Shown: in pieces, positions 18,553 through 27,618 of the stretch
Numbering within the stretch: the stretch's first letter is position 1
How the letters are laid out: every line of letters begins with the position of its first letter
Assembly (NCBI GenBank): GCA_028284065.1
Contig: JANQSJ010000011.1
Span: forward strand, 620,001 to 684,000
Reading direction: 5' to 3'
DNA length: 64,000 bases
From: Parvularculaceae bacterium
GTDB taxonomy: Bacteria; Pseudomonadota; Alphaproteobacteria; Caulobacterales; Parvularculaceae
Made by a program: the position numbers and the translations under genes
The notes under the pieces: generated by a model
Seen by the model: only the letters and a program-made list of their open reading frames with translations
The model's database searches: none
Told to the model about the DNA's origin: nothing

Positions 18553-19267
18553 CGCAATACGAAATCTTTTGGCGCTTGCCCCGATTCTCTGGGCTGCGCC
18601 CACCCTCTCCCTCGCGGCGCACCAACATGACCATAGCGAGTCCGGCGAAAATGATCATAGCAAAGACGATCATGGCGACCATGATATGCGGTCCGCGCAA
18701 GCTCACGTGCACGGCGCATGGACGCTTTTCGCGGCGCTCGACGGCAAAACCCTGACCGTGACATTCGCCGGCCCGCTGGCTGATCTGGCGGGGGTTGAGC
18801 ACCGATCAGGATCGCCGGAGGAGGAGCAGGCGCTTGAAGCGGCGCGCGCCGAGTTGGCGGGCCTGGAGCCATTGGCCACGCTCAGCGAGAAGGCGAGATG
18901 CGGACCATCCGCGCCGCTTGAGCTTACGCTTGTCCAAACGGCCGACAGTCAAGACGATCAAGAAGGCCATGAAGATCATAAAGACCATGACGATCACGAT
19001 GATCACGGCGATGACGGGGATCATGGCGATCATGAAGATCATGAAGATCATGAAGATCATCATGAAGGCCATGAGGACGCGCACGGCTCCGACGTTGAGC
19101 TCACTTATGCGTTCGCATGCGACGCACCCGGACGTTTAAAGGCGATCAAAGTGGACGCGTTCAACGTCGTCGAGGGAATTGAGACGATTGACGCCGTCTT
19201 TCTCGGCGACGCGCGGCAGGTCGCGGCCCGCCTGACGCCATCGGCAGCGGTCTTGCCGCTGGACTAA
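18542..19267 (+). CDS. DUF2796 (ZrgA-like) His-rich periplasmic protein
   Basis: This 241-aa exported protein has a signal peptide ending near SLAAHQ and two His/Asp/Glu clusters: one just after cleavage (HQHDHSESGENDHSKDDHG) and one in the middle (about 137-183, many HEDH units). The DUF2796 fold is recognisable from QAHVHGAWTLFAALDGKTL and the C-terminal LTYAFACDAPGRLKAI. By analogy with Vibrio ZrgA it probably binds zinc in the periplasm and hands it to the ABC system. Tandem start codons occur at 18542 and 18545. The central His tract is encoded by a short DNA tandem repeat. Confidence 0.88.
   Translation: MMADAIRNLLALAPILWAAPTLSLAAHQHDHSESGENDHSKDDHGDHDMRSAQAHVHGAWTLFAALDGKTLTVTFAGPLADLAGVEHRSGSPEEEQALEAARAELAGLEPLATLSEKARCGPSAPLELTLVQTADSQDDQEGHEDHKDHDDHDDHGDDGDHGDHEDHEDHEDHHEGHEDAHGSDVELTYAFACDAPGRLKAIKVDAFNVVEGIETIDAVFLGDARQVAARLTPSAAVLPLD
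19018..19062 (+). repeat. 9-bp coding tandem repeat (GATCATGAA-type) in the DUF2796 gene
   Basis: Near-identical units of GATCATGAA and close variants run in tandem and encode Asp-His-Glu triplets. The repeat can expand or contract without a frameshift, changing the number of metal-binding histidines. Confidence 0.7.
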
Positions 19268-19276
19268 CCAAGCCGA

Positions 19277-19729
19277 TCAACGGGCCGCGCAGCTTGGGTC
19301 ATCGCACTCGCCGACAGCTTCGATGACGACATCGGCTATTGGCATGTCCGCCACGCCCAGCAAGCCTCGAATGTCGCTTTCGGCGAGGGGAACGACCCTT
19401 GCGGCGCCGCAGCGACGACAGGTGACGACCGCGCGAAAATGAGGCCGCGCGCGGCCGTCAACGCATACGAAAGCGTTCTGGCTCACGACCTTCTGCGCAA
19501 ACCCCTTGGCCTGCAGGCCTTCAAGCGCGCGATAGATTGTCATCGGCGCCCGCAGACCCACGTCGTGCAGAAGGTCCAATAGTTCGTACGCCTTCATCGG
19601 CCGCCCGGCCTTCTTGAGAGCGGCATGCACTATGGATTCATTTCGCGTCAGGGGGGAGGCGTCAGCGCGCTTGTCGACGCGCAGCGAGTCGCGAACGCCT
19701 GCCGCACCCACGTCAATGGGGCGTTCCAT
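19277..19729 (-). CDS. zur: Fur-family transcriptional regulator, Zur-like
   Basis: This 150-aa DNA-binding repressor has an N-terminal winged helix (KAYELLDLLHDVGLRAPMTI, then YRALEGLQAKGF) and a C-terminal dimerisation domain. The structural zinc site is built from CRRC and CDDPSC, the two-CxxC-type arrangement of Fur/Zur proteins. It converges on the DUF2796 gene with a 9-bp gap. Its neighbours (His-rich DUF2796 protein, His/Cys-rich secreted protein, metal-type ABC genes) favour zinc over iron as the signal. I could not identify a convincing Zur box by eye. Zur versus Fur assignment rests mainly on context. Confidence 0.8.
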   Translation of the reverse strand: MERPIDVGAAGVRDSLRVDKRADASPLTRNESIVHAALKKAGRPMKAYELLDLLHDVGLRAPMTIYRALEGLQAKGFAQKVVSQNAFVCVDGRARPHFRAVVTCRRCGAARVVPLAESDIRGLLGVADMPIADVVIEAVGECDDPSCAAR

Positions 19730-19774
19730 TTCAATGCTCCAATCCGATCGCGCGCCCTGCCGGGCGCTTCCTTG

Positions 19775-20146
19775 TCAGGTGGCGATTGGACGGAGGGGCG
19801 GCGCACGGGGCGGCGGCCGGCGTTCCGCCGCCAGGCGGCCAATGTTGCGCCCGTCGGTCTCAAGACGTTCGCCTGGAATGTCCGTTGGGGAGAGGTCAGC
19901 GGGCGGGCTCGACGGCGGCGCCGCCGGCGTTTCGGCGACGAGGTGAAACGCGTAGCACTCCTGCGGCGCGTCGTCGTGGTGGTCAGGGGCATCGCATTCT
20001 TGGCCTTGGCATTCATGGCCGTGCGCCGCGCCATGAAGCCCCGCGACGCACATGAACGCCGCCGCCGCAAATGAAAGGAGCCTGCCGCTCGCCGCAAAGA
20101 ACCGGCGGGCGTCGAAATGGAGGGTATGGACCACCGCCGTCCCCAT
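19775..20146 (-). CDS. Small His/Cys-rich secreted protein beside zur
   Basis: This predicted 123-aa protein has a signal-peptide-like N terminus (RRFFAASGRLLSFAAAAFM, then CVAGLHGAAHG) followed by a metal-ligand cluster, HECQGQECDAPDHHDDAPQE, and a Pro/Arg-rich tail. The cluster suggests binding of zinc or copper in the periplasm. It lies just upstream of zur on the same strand. ATG 20146 lacks a clear ribosome site; GTG 20134 has GGGGA five nt ahead and may be the true start. Several other ORFs overlap on the plus strand, so I hold this as probable, not certain. Confidence 0.5.
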   Translation of the reverse strand: MGTAVVHTLHFDARRFFAASGRLLSFAAAAFMCVAGLHGAAHGHECQGQECDAPDHHDDAPQECYAFHLVAETPAAPPSSPPADLSPTDIPGERLETDGRNIGRLAAERRPPPRAPPLRPIAT

Positions 20147-20222
20147 GGAGAGACGGTACCATGCCGCGCTTCGGGAACAAGACCGAAGCGCCCCGGCGGC
20201 CAGGAGCTGCGCGGACGAGCCG

Positions 20223-20414
20223 TTATTCGTCTTCGTCGTCCGCGTCGACCGCGTCCACCGCGCCGTCTACGACGGCCCCGCCAGCCTTGGCGGTGGTCTT
20301 CACCGCGCCCTTGGTGACGGCGCCGGCGGTCCGCACGGCGACGCAGCCGCTCGTAATGGCGAGCGCCGCAAGACAGAGCGCCGCCAGTCGCAAGTCAATT
20401 TTGAGTCCGGTCAT
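20223..20414 (-). CDS. Small predicted lipoprotein (63 aa)
   Basis: It has a signal sequence and lipobox (ALAITSGC, Cys24), then a short Ala/Gly/Thr/Val-rich region and an acidic end (DAVDADDEDE). ATG 20414 is chosen because GGAGG stands 6 nt upstream; the longer reading starts 12 nt earlier. It resembles small proteobacterial lipoproteins of unknown function that begin with a VRTAGAVTKGAVKT-like stretch. Its role is unknown. Confidence 0.7.
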   Translation of the reverse strand: MTGLKIDLRLAALCLAALAITSGCVAVRTAGAVTKGAVKTTAKAGGAVVDGAVDAVDADDEDE

Positions 20415-20467
20415 CAGCGCCTCCAAAAACCTCGCCGCAGGTTAGCATGGCCGCCGCGCAGCAAACC

Positions 20468-20701
20468 TTAACGGCCGCCCGGAATGCTGATGACGCTTAG
20501 AGGATTCGAAGGCGGGTCGAGCGCCCGCTTCGCCGCCGCCGCAGCCTCCTCGCGGCATTGCGCCTCGATGATCTCCCACGCCGTCGCATGCGTCCGCCGC
20601 TCTTTCAGGCAGGCCTCGTAATGGCTCACGTCCATCCGTTCGGCGCCGTCGCGCGGCGCGGGCGTTGCGCAAGCGGCCAGCGCGGCGATGAGAAAGAACA
20701 T
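20468..20701 (-). CDS. Small predicted lipoprotein (77 aa)
   Basis: The N terminus is a compact lipoprotein signal (MFFLIAALAAC, Cys11). The rest is polar and contains two more cysteines (YEACLKERRTH and IIEAQCREEA) that could pair in the periplasm. I chose ATG 20701; an upstream TTG at 20740 is in frame but adds a poor signal. Downstream on the same strand is the 63-aa lipoprotein. I do not recognise a family. Confidence 0.6.
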   Translation of the reverse strand: MFFLIAALAACATPAPRDGAERMDVSHYEACLKERRTHATAWEIIEAQCREEAAAAAKRALDPPSNPLSVISIPGGR

Positions 20702-20824
20702 CGTCACTTTCGCAGCGCAGCATTTTGAGAAATGGACCAAGCCGCAGCCCCTGAAATTGAATTATCGCTTTCATACTACATCTATGACGCCAAAACGCAG
20801 CAGTCGCCGAAAGAACAGGCAATC

Positions 20825-22720
20825 ATGACCACCGCCGCCCAGACGCGCGACGCGCCCCCGTCTCAGGCCGATCTTGACCGCGGGTCGTCGTTCGCATCGG
20901 AGCTCGAACGCGACAAGGAGCACCGGGAAAAAGCGCGCTCCGTCCGGCCGCTGGCGCGGCTTCTGCCATTCATTACGCGCTATCCCGGGCTTCTGGCGGC
21001 GTTCACGTTCTTTCTCGTCATCGCGGCGGCGCTCACGCTGGCGCTGCCGGCGGCCTTTCGGCTCGTCGTCGACTGCGGCTTCGGCGCGGCGCGCGACGCG
21101 ACCGTTTGCAAGACCTTCGCGCTCGGGTCCGATCTCTCGGCCTACTTTATCGCCGGCGTCGCCGTCGCCGCCGCGCAAGGGGCCGCAAGCGCGCTGCGAT
21201 ACTATTACGTCTCGAAACTCGGCGAGCGGGTTGTCGCGGACCTCAGGCGCGCGACCTACGATCATCTTCTCGGACTGTCGCCGGGCTTCTACGCAGACGT
21301 GCGCACCGGAGAAGTGCTGTCGCGTCTGACGACCGACACGACGCTCATTCAGACCGTCGTCGGATCGTCCGTGTCAGTCGCCATAAGGACCGTCGCGACG
21401 ACATTTGGCGCGCTCCTTTTGATGTTCGCGACGAGCTGGCAGCTATCCCTCATGGCGCTCATCGGCGGCGCGATGGTGCTGGGCCCGGTGTTTCTGTTCG
21501 GGCGGCGGGTGCAGCGCCTCTCCCGCTCCGGACAGGACCAGCTCGCCGACGCGTCGGCGCGGGCGGGCGAAGCGCTTCGCGCCGTCGAAACCGTGCAGGC
21601 CTTCACCCGGGAGCCGGAGGCGCGCGCGCGCTTCGGCGAAACGGTGGAGGCGACGTATGGCGTGTCGCTCAGGCGGATCAGGGTGCGCGCCGTCATGATG
21701 GCGGCGCTGTCCTCCATCGTTCTCGCCGGGCTTATCGGCATTCTCTGGTTCGGCGCGACGCAGGTTCAGGCTGGCGGCATCAGCGCCGGCGCCATGACGC
21801 AATTCGTCATGCTCTCCTTCATCGCCGTCGCGGGCGTCGGCATGCTGACCGAAACGTATACGGAGGTGATGCGCGCGGCCGGCGCGACGGAGCGGCTGAT
21901 GGAGCTCCTCGCGGCGGAAAGCGACATCAAACCTCCCGCCGCGCCGAAGCGCCTGCCGAGCCCGATCCGTGGACGCGTATCATTCCGCAATGTCTCGTTC
22001 GCCTACCCGTCGCGACCCGACGCGGCGGCGCTCAAGGACGTTTCATTCGATGTCGCGCCCGGCGAAACCGTTGCGCTTGTCGGCCCGTCAGGCGCAGGCA
22101 AATCGACGACATTCCAGTTGCTCCTGCGGTTCTATGATCCGCAAGGCGGGTCGATTTCGTTCGACGGCGTTGATCTTCGCGAGCTTGATCCGGCGGATCT
22201 CCGGACGCGCCTTTCCATCGTGCAGCAGAACGCGCCGCTTTTTTCCGGCTCGGCGGCGGACAATATCCGCTTTGGCGATCCCGATGCGGACGATGCCGCC
22301 GTGCGCGCCGCGGCGCGGGCGGCGAATGCGGAGGGCTTTATCGACGCGCTGCCCTCGGGGTTCGACACCGCCCTCGGCGAAGACGCGGGCGATCTTTCCG
22401 GCGGCCAGCGCCAGCGGCTCGCCATAGCCCGGGCGATCCTGCGCGACGCGCCGGTTCTGCTCCTAGACGAGGCGACGAGCGCGCTTGATTCGGAAAGCGA
22501 AGCGGCGATTCAGGAGGCGTTTGAGCGGATTTCCGAAGACCGCACCACCCTCGTCATCGCCCACCGCCTGTCGACCGTTCTGAAAGCGGACAAGATCATC
22601 GTCCTGGATGACGGCCGCGTCGCCGATCAGGGAACCCACGCCGAGCTACTCGCCCGCGGCGGCGTCTACGCCCGGCTCGCCGAGTTGCAGTTCGGCGCCG
22701 GCGCGCAGGCTGCGGAATAG
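20825..22720 (+). CDS. ABCB-type ABC exporter (fused transmembrane and ATPase domains)
   Basis: This 631-aa half-transporter probably homodimerises in the inner membrane. Residues 1-50 are polar, six helices span about 55-345 (ABC transmembrane type-1 domain), and the ATPase occupies about 375-620. Walker A is GPSGAGKST, signature LSGGQRQRLAIARA, Walker B VLLLDEATSALDSES, followed by the H-loop (IAHRLS). It most resembles the MsbA/ABCB10-like group in proteobacteria; lipid or drug export is possible but the substrate is unknown. ATG 20825 (with CAGG upstream) is preferred to 20732, which would overlap the promoter of the opposite lipoprotein. Confidence 0.88.
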   Translation: MTTAAQTRDAPPSQADLDRGSSFASELERDKEHREKARSVRPLARLLPFITRYPGLLAAFTFFLVIAAALTLALPAAFRLVVDCGFGAARDATVCKTFALGSDLSAYFIAGVAVAAAQGAASALRYYYVSKLGERVVADLRRATYDHLLGLSPGFYADVRTGEVLSRLTTDTTLIQTVVGSSVSVAIRTVATTFGALLLMFATSWQLSLMALIGGAMVLGPVFLFGRRVQRLSRSGQDQLADASARAGEALRAVETVQAFTREPEARARFGETVEATYGVSLRRIRVRAVMMAALSSIVLAGLIGILWFGATQVQAGGISAGAMTQFVMLSFIAVAGVGMLTETYTEVMRAAGATERLMELLAAESDIKPPAAPKRLPSPIRGRVSFRNVSFAYPSRPDAAALKDVSFDVAPGETVALVGPSGAGKSTTFQLLLRFYDPQGGSISFDGVDLRELDPADLRTRLSIVQQNAPLFSGSAADNIRFGDPDADDAAVRAAARAANAEGFIDALPSGFDTALGEDAGDLSGGQRQRLAIARAILRDAPVLLLDEATSALDSESEAAIQEAFERISEDRTTLVIAHRLSTVLKADKIIVLDDGRVADQGTHAELLARGGVYARLAELQFGAGAQAAE

Positions 22721-22859
22721 GCCCCGGCGGCTTGCGCCGCCCTGAATCAGCCCATTCTCCGCCATCAGGAGCGCGCGTCTCCGACGAAAGGCGCCATGGC
22801 GGCTTCCATTCGAGCCGCCGCGGCATAGACTCCGGCGGCTTAAGAAAAAGGCTCCAGCC

Positions 22860-24041
22860 ATGACAGAGATCACCGAACTGCAGTTCAAGAAAGACGACCT
22901 CGCCACGCGGCGCATCGCGACCCGAGAGGCGCCTCCGATCGGCGATGGCGAAATCCTCGCCAAGGTCGACCGCTTCGCGTTCACGGCCAATAACGTCACC
23001 TATGGCGTCGTCGGCGAAAGGATCGGGTACTGGAAGTTCTTTCCCGTGGTTGACGCCCAAGCGAGGCAGGCGGCGGCTGCGCCGGCCGATCCGACCGCCG
23101 TTGGCGAAGCGGCCCCGCCCGCTCCAGAGCCTGCGGCGCCGCAAACAAACCAGGAATGGGGGATCATTCCGGTCTGGGGCTTCGCCGATGTCGTGCAGTC
23201 GAACCACCCCGACGTCGCCGTTGGCGAGCGCCTCTATGGCTACTGGCCGACGGCCTCGCATGTCGTCATGTCGCCCGACAAGGTGAAGCCCACGCGGCTT
23301 GTCGATGGCGCGGCGCACCGCGCCGAGTTGCCGCCGGTCTACAACTCTTACGCCCGCGTCGCCGGCGAAGCCGGCTATGACCCGGCCATGGACGATGAGA
23401 GGATGACGCTCTACCCGCTCTACGCCACGTCCTACTGCCTTTATGATTTCTGCAAGGACAATAACTGGTTCGGGGCGAAACAGGTCATCATTCCGTCCGC
23501 CTCCAGCAAGACCGCCATCGGCACCGCCTACGCGTTCGGGGACGATCCCCAGGCGCCGCGGGTCATCGGCGTCACCAGCGCGCGCAACGAGTCGGCCGTG
23601 TTGGCGCTAAAGCTCTATGACGATGTCGTGCGATACGAGGAGATGGAGGCGCGCATCGACGCCGGCATCCCGACCCTGATAATCGACATGTCCGGAAGCG
23701 GTCCCGTCGTCGGGCGGCTGCACCGGCATCTCGGCGACAATATGCGGTACACGTCCAATGTTGGCATTACGCACTATGACGCCGGCGGCATGGGCGACGG
23801 CTTCATCAAGGACCGCAGCGCCATGTTCTTCGCGCCGGGCCATATCCAGAAGCGCGCGAGCGACTGGGGCCCTGGCGTATTCGAACGCAAGGCATTCGAG
23901 TTTTGGCGACAAGCGGCCTTCAGAAGCCGCAATTGGCTGACGATCAAGACTGGCGCAGGCGCGAACGCCGTCGAGGCCGCCGTCGAGGAAGTCTATAAGG
24001 GCGAGACGCCAGCCAATGTCGGCTGGGTCGTCGGCTTCTGA
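22860..24041 (+). CDS. DUF2855 family protein (MDR/quinone-reductase-like)
   Basis: This 393-aa protein matches the DUF2855 family: the segments GERIGYWKFFPV and IPVWGFADVVQSNHPDVAVGE recall the N-terminal GroES-like fold of medium-chain reductases, and the C-terminal half looks like a degenerate Rossmann domain (VIIPSASSKTAIGTAYAF). Function is unknown for the family; an oxidoreductase role is plausible. An Ala/Pro-rich insertion (about 70-97) is probably a flexible loop. It is followed by another reductase-like gene on the same strand after about 95 bp. Confidence 0.8.
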   Translation: MTEITELQFKKDDLATRRIATREAPPIGDGEILAKVDRFAFTANNVTYGVVGERIGYWKFFPVVDAQARQAAAAPADPTAVGEAAPPAPEPAAPQTNQEWGIIPVWGFADVVQSNHPDVAVGERLYGYWPTASHVVMSPDKVKPTRLVDGAAHRAELPPVYNSYARVAGEAGYDPAMDDERMTLYPLYATSYCLYDFCKDNNWFGAKQVIIPSASSKTAIGTAYAFGDDPQAPRVIGVTSARNESAVLALKLYDDVVRYEEMEARIDAGIPTLIIDMSGSGPVVGRLHRHLGDNMRYTSNVGITHYDAGGMGDGFIKDRSAMFFAPGHIQKRASDWGPGVFERKAFEFWRQAAFRSRNWLTIKTGAGANAVEAAVEEVYKGETPANVGWVVGF

Positions 24042-24136
24042 CGCGAGGCGCGCGCAAGCGGCGGCGGCGCGCCGCCATTGCGCCCTGAACGCGTTCTCGG
24101 CATCTTCCTCCAGGTCAAAGAAACCGGAGGAAGCCC

Positions 24137-25327
24137 ATGTCCGCGCCCAATCATGCAGGAAAAGATATCGACGTCGTCGTCTACGGCGCGAGCGGGTACA
24201 CGGGCCGGCTGGTGGCCGAATACCTCGACGGGCGACGCAAGCTGGACCCGTCAATCTCGTTCGCGATGGCGGGCCGCAGCGCCGACAAGCTCGCCGCCGT
24301 CCGGGCGGAAATCGGCGCGGACCCGGAGACGCCCCTGATTGTCGCCGACGCGTCGGACGAGGCGTCGCTGAAAGATATGTGCGCCCGCGCGAAAGTCGTC
24401 CTGACGACCGTCGGCCCCTACCAGCTGTACGGGTCTGACCTCGTACGCGTGTGCGCGGAGACAGGGACCGACTATGTCGATCTGTGCGGCGAGCCCGCCT
24501 GGATGCGGGAAATGATCGACGCTCACGAGGAAACCGCCCAAAAGAGCGGCGCACGGATTGTCTTCTCGTGCGGATTCGATTCCATTCCATTCGACCTTGG
24601 CGTCCTTTTCCTTCAGGACGTCGCAAAGCGCGAAGCGGGCGCGCCCGCGACTGCCGTTCGAACGGTCGTGCGCAAGATGAAGGGCAAATTCTCCGGCGGG
24701 ACGGCGGCGAGCCTCAAGGCGACCATGGCCGCGGCGTTCAAGGACCCGGAGCTCGTCGCGCTTCTGAAGAACCCGTTCGCGCTCGCGCCCGGCTTTGACG
24801 GCCCGAAGCAGCCGTCAGGCTCCAAGCCGCGGCTCGACGAAGACCTCGGCGTCTGGCTTGCGCCGTTCGTCATGGCGCCCATTAACACCAAGAACATACA
24901 CCGATCGAACTTCCTTTTGGATCACGCCTATGGCGCGGACTTCACTTATAGCGAAATGCTCATGACGGGCCCGGGCGAGGCCGGCGAGAAGGCCGCCACG
25001 GCGATCGCCGGCGACAATTCGCTGATGTCGGACGACGCGCCGAAGCCCGGCGAAGGCCCCACCAAGGAGGAGCGCGACACCGGCCACTATGAAGCGCTGA
25101 TCATCGGGCGAATGGCGGATGGGGCGGAGGTGCGGGTCAGCGTCTCCGGCGACCGCGACCCTGGCTATGGCTCGACGTCAAAAATGATCGCCGAGGCGGC
25201 GCTTTGCCTCGTTAACGAACGCGCCGATGCGCCGGGCGGCATTTGGACGCCGGCGGCGGCGCTAGGCGCGCCGCTAATCGAGCGCCTCTCCGCCCATGCC
25301 GGCCTGAAGTTCGAAACCGAAGCTTAA
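24137..25327 (+). CDS. Saccharopine-reductase-like NAD(P)-binding protein (trans-acting enoyl reductase type)
   Basis: This 396-aa cytoplasmic oxidoreductase has a clear N-terminal nucleotide-binding motif (VVYGASGYTGRLVAEYL, residues 12-28) and a conserved second motif ending CGFDSIPFDLGV. This is the architecture of the saccharopine dehydrogenase-like family, including mycobacterial trans-acting enoyl reductases of lipid synthesis and human SCCPDH. GGAGGAAGCCC precedes ATG 24137. A substrate cannot be deduced; lipid or fatty-acyl metabolism is the usual suggestion. Confidence 0.85.
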   Translation: MSAPNHAGKDIDVVVYGASGYTGRLVAEYLDGRRKLDPSISFAMAGRSADKLAAVRAEIGADPETPLIVADASDEASLKDMCARAKVVLTTVGPYQLYGSDLVRVCAETGTDYVDLCGEPAWMREMIDAHEETAQKSGARIVFSCGFDSIPFDLGVLFLQDVAKREAGAPATAVRTVVRKMKGKFSGGTAASLKATMAAAFKDPELVALLKNPFALAPGFDGPKQPSGSKPRLDEDLGVWLAPFVMAPINTKNIHRSNFLLDHAYGADFTYSEMLMTGPGEAGEKAATAIAGDNSLMSDDAPKPGEGPTKEERDTGHYEALIIGRMADGAEVRVSVSGDRDPGYGSTSKMIAEAALCLVNERADAPGGIWTPAAALGAPLIERLSAHAGLKFETEA

Positions 25328-25447
25328 GCTTCCCAAGGCGAAATGCGGCCAAAGCGGCCGCTTCGCCGCGCGCATTTCTCGCCGCGATACCTTGATCGCT
25401 TGCAGCGCGCCGAAGCGCCACGCCACGAGATGACGGCGAGAGGCGGC

Positions 25448-26521
25448 ATGGGGGGCTTCGATCACGCGACGGCAAGGCTCGCCGCGGCGGCCTCGGCCTG
25501 CGCGATTTTCTGCGCCGGCGGCCTGGCGGCGAACGGCCAGGAATCGCCGCCGCAAAGGCCGCCAATCCTGGAGCTGCCGATCGTCTGCGGCGACGACAAC
25601 CCATGCGTCATCCAGAACTACGCCGATGCGGACAACGGACCCGCCGCGCGGGACGCGGCGTGCGGGGCCGCCACCTATGACGGCCACAAGGGCGTCGACT
25701 TCCGGCTGCCGTCGCTGGCGGCGGCCGACGCCGGCGTCCCGGTCCTCGCCGCCGCAGACGGCGTCGTCCTGCGCATACGGACGAATGAGCCCGACCGTCG
25801 TTTCGTGGAAGGCGAGCCCGACTTTGGAGGACCGAAGCCCTGCGGCAACGGCCTTGTCATCGACCATGGCGGCGGATGGACGACGCAGTATTGCCACCTG
25901 CGCCAGAACGGCGTCACGGCGCGTCCTGGAGACAAGGTCGCAGCGGGCGACATGATAGGGCTCGTCGGCTCATCGGGCGACGCCGCGTTCGCGCACCTGC
26001 ATATCGCTGTCCGATTTAAAGGCGACGTCGTGGACCCTTTTGATTGGCGATCGGACAGTCGCGATTGTCGACCGACGCGGGAGGCCTCGCCCCTGAACCT
26101 CATCCGCGGCGCAGGGCTCTGGAGCGACATGGCGCGCGACCGGCTTGACCGCGACGCGCAGTCAATTCTGGCCATCGGGTTTTCATCGGCGCCAGTGACC
26201 ACCGACATGCTGGAGCGTCAGGACGTCAACAGCCTTTCGCCGACGCCGACGGCGGACGCAATGGTCGCCTTCGCGCGGCTCATGAACGTGCGACGGGGCG
26301 ACCGCATCCGGATCGAGGCGTCGGGCCCGGCGGGATATTCAGTGCGGCACGAGAGCGAGCCCCTCGCCCGCGCCAAGGCGACCTTCGTCGCGTATGCAGG
26401 GGTGCGCCGCAAAGCGGCCGCCTGGCCCGCCGGCGAGTACACCGCGACGGCGGCCCTCATCCGCGCAGGCGAAGTCGTCGAAACCCGCGCGGCGCGCCTG
26501 ACCTTGCAAGCGGCCAATTGA
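25448..26521 (+). CDS. Secreted M23-family metallopeptidase
   Basis: This is a periplasmic or secreted LytM/M23 protein of 357 aa, likely cutting or binding peptidoglycan crosslinks. It has a signal peptide ([20 protein letters not shown]), then the M23 domain with zinc ligands in [10 protein letters not shown] and AHLHI. The spacing and the [10 protein letters not shown] segment suggest an intact active site. The C-terminal third (about 230-357) has no recognised domain. Starts at 25343, 25430 and 25448 are all in frame; ATG 25448 has AGAGG close upstream and gives the best signal peptide. Confidence 0.82.
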   Translation: MGGFDHATARLAAAASACAIFCAGGLAANGQESPPQRPPILELPIVCGDDNPCVIQNYADADNGPAARDAACGAATYDGHKGVDFRLPSLAAADAGVPVLAAADGVVLRIRTNEPDRRFVEGEPDFGGPKPCGNGLVIDHGGGWTTQYCHLRQNGVTARPGDKVAAGDMIGLVGSSGDAAFAHLHIAVRFKGDVVDPFDWRSDSRDCRPTREASPLNLIRGAGLWSDMARDRLDRDAQSILAIGFSSAPVTTDMLERQDVNSLSPTPTADAMVAFARLMNVRRGDRIRIEASGPAGYSVRHESEPLARAKATFVAYAGVRRKAAAWPAGEYTATAALIRAGEVVETRAARLTLQAAN

Positions 26522-26591
26522 ACGACTTCCAATCCGGCGGCGAGGTGGTACGATCCTATATTCCGATCAACCGCAATCCCTGAGCGCATCA

Positions 26592-27578
26592 ATGCCTTTT
26601 GATCTCCTCGACGCGCGCGTGCGCACCGACTGGACGCGCGCTGAGGCGGACGCCGTCTTTGCGACGCCGTTCGCCGATCTCATGTACGCCGCCCAAAACG
26701 CGCACCGCGCCCATTTTGATCCGAACGCGATAGAGGCGGCGAGCCTCTTGAGCATCAAGACAGGCGGCTGTCCGGAGGACTGCGGGTACTGCTCTCAGAG
26801 CGTCCACCACAAAACCGGCGTCAAGGCGACCAAGCTGATGGGACTCGACCAGGTCGTCGAGGCGGCGAAAAAAGCGAAAGCAGGCGGCGCGCAACGCTTC
26901 TGCATGGGCGCGGCCTGGCGCGGACCAAATGATCGCGACCTCGGCCGCGTTTGCGAGATGGTCGCCGCGGTGAAGAGCCTTGGCCTTGAGACGTGCGCGA
27001 CGCTCGGCATGCTGACGGCGGATCAGGCGGACGAGCTGAAAGCCGCCGGGCTCGACTACTACAATCACAATGTGGACACGTCGCCAGAGTATTATGGCGA
27101 GATCACGCAGACGCGCACCTATGCGGATCGTCTCGATACGCTTGAAAAAGTCCGCAACGCGGACATCAAGGTGTGCTGCGGGGGCATTGTCGGGCTCGGC
27201 GAGGAAGAATCGGACAGGATCGGGCTCCTGCTCGCCCTCGCAACCTTGCCGAAGCATCCGGAAAGCGTGCCCATCAATCTCTGGATGGAGGTGGACGGCG
27301 CGCCGGTGAAGTCGCGCGCCGAGCGGCTCGAGCCGATCGAAATGGCGCGGCTTGTCGCGCTTGCGCGGATCATGATGCCGACGTCCGTCGTACGTCTCTC
27401 CGCAGGCAGAATGTATATGAGCGACGAGGCGCAGGCGCTCTGCTTCCTCGCCGGCGCGAACTCGATATTCCTGGGGGATGTCCTGCTGACGACGGCGAAC
27501 CCCGGCGTCACCAAGGACGAAGCCCTGTTGGCGAAGCTCGGAATTGAGGTCCGCAAGGTCGAGGCGCGCATCGCCTGA
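26592..27578 (+). CDS. bioB: Biotin synthase
   Basis: This radical SAM enzyme inserts sulfur into dethiobiotin in the last step of biotin synthesis (328 aa). The radical-SAM cluster motif is CPEDCGYC (CxxxCxxC), and the family segments [23 protein letters not shown] and GGIVGLGE, then RLSAGRM, are all present. Other bio genes are not adjacent, as is common in alphaproteobacteria. ATG 26592 is chosen. No biotin-repressor site could be recognised. Confidence 0.98.
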   Translation: MPFDLLDARVRTDWTRAEADAVFATPFADLMYAAQNAHRAHFDPNAIEAASLLSIKTGGCPEDCGYCSQSVHHKTGVKATKLMGLDQVVEAAKKAKAGGAQRFCMGAAWRGPNDRDLGRVCEMVAAVKSLGLETCATLGMLTADQADELKAAGLDYYNHNVDTSPEYYGEITQTRTYADRLDTLEKVRNADIKVCCGGIVGLGEEESDRIGLLLALATLPKHPESVPINLWMEVDGAPVKSRAERLEPIEMARLVALARIMMPTSVVRLSAGRMYMSDEAQALCFLAGANSIFLGDVLLTTANPGVTKDEALLAKLGIEVRKVEARIA

Positions 27579-27618
27579 CTGTCCACTCGGTGTCGCGTTG
27601 AGGAGCTGAAGCCCGCAG

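Noticed and set aside
22726-22741. Hairpin GGCGGC/GCCGCC after the ABCB-type exporter as a terminator
   Set aside because: The stem is good, but there is no T-run and such GC stems are frequent by chance here.
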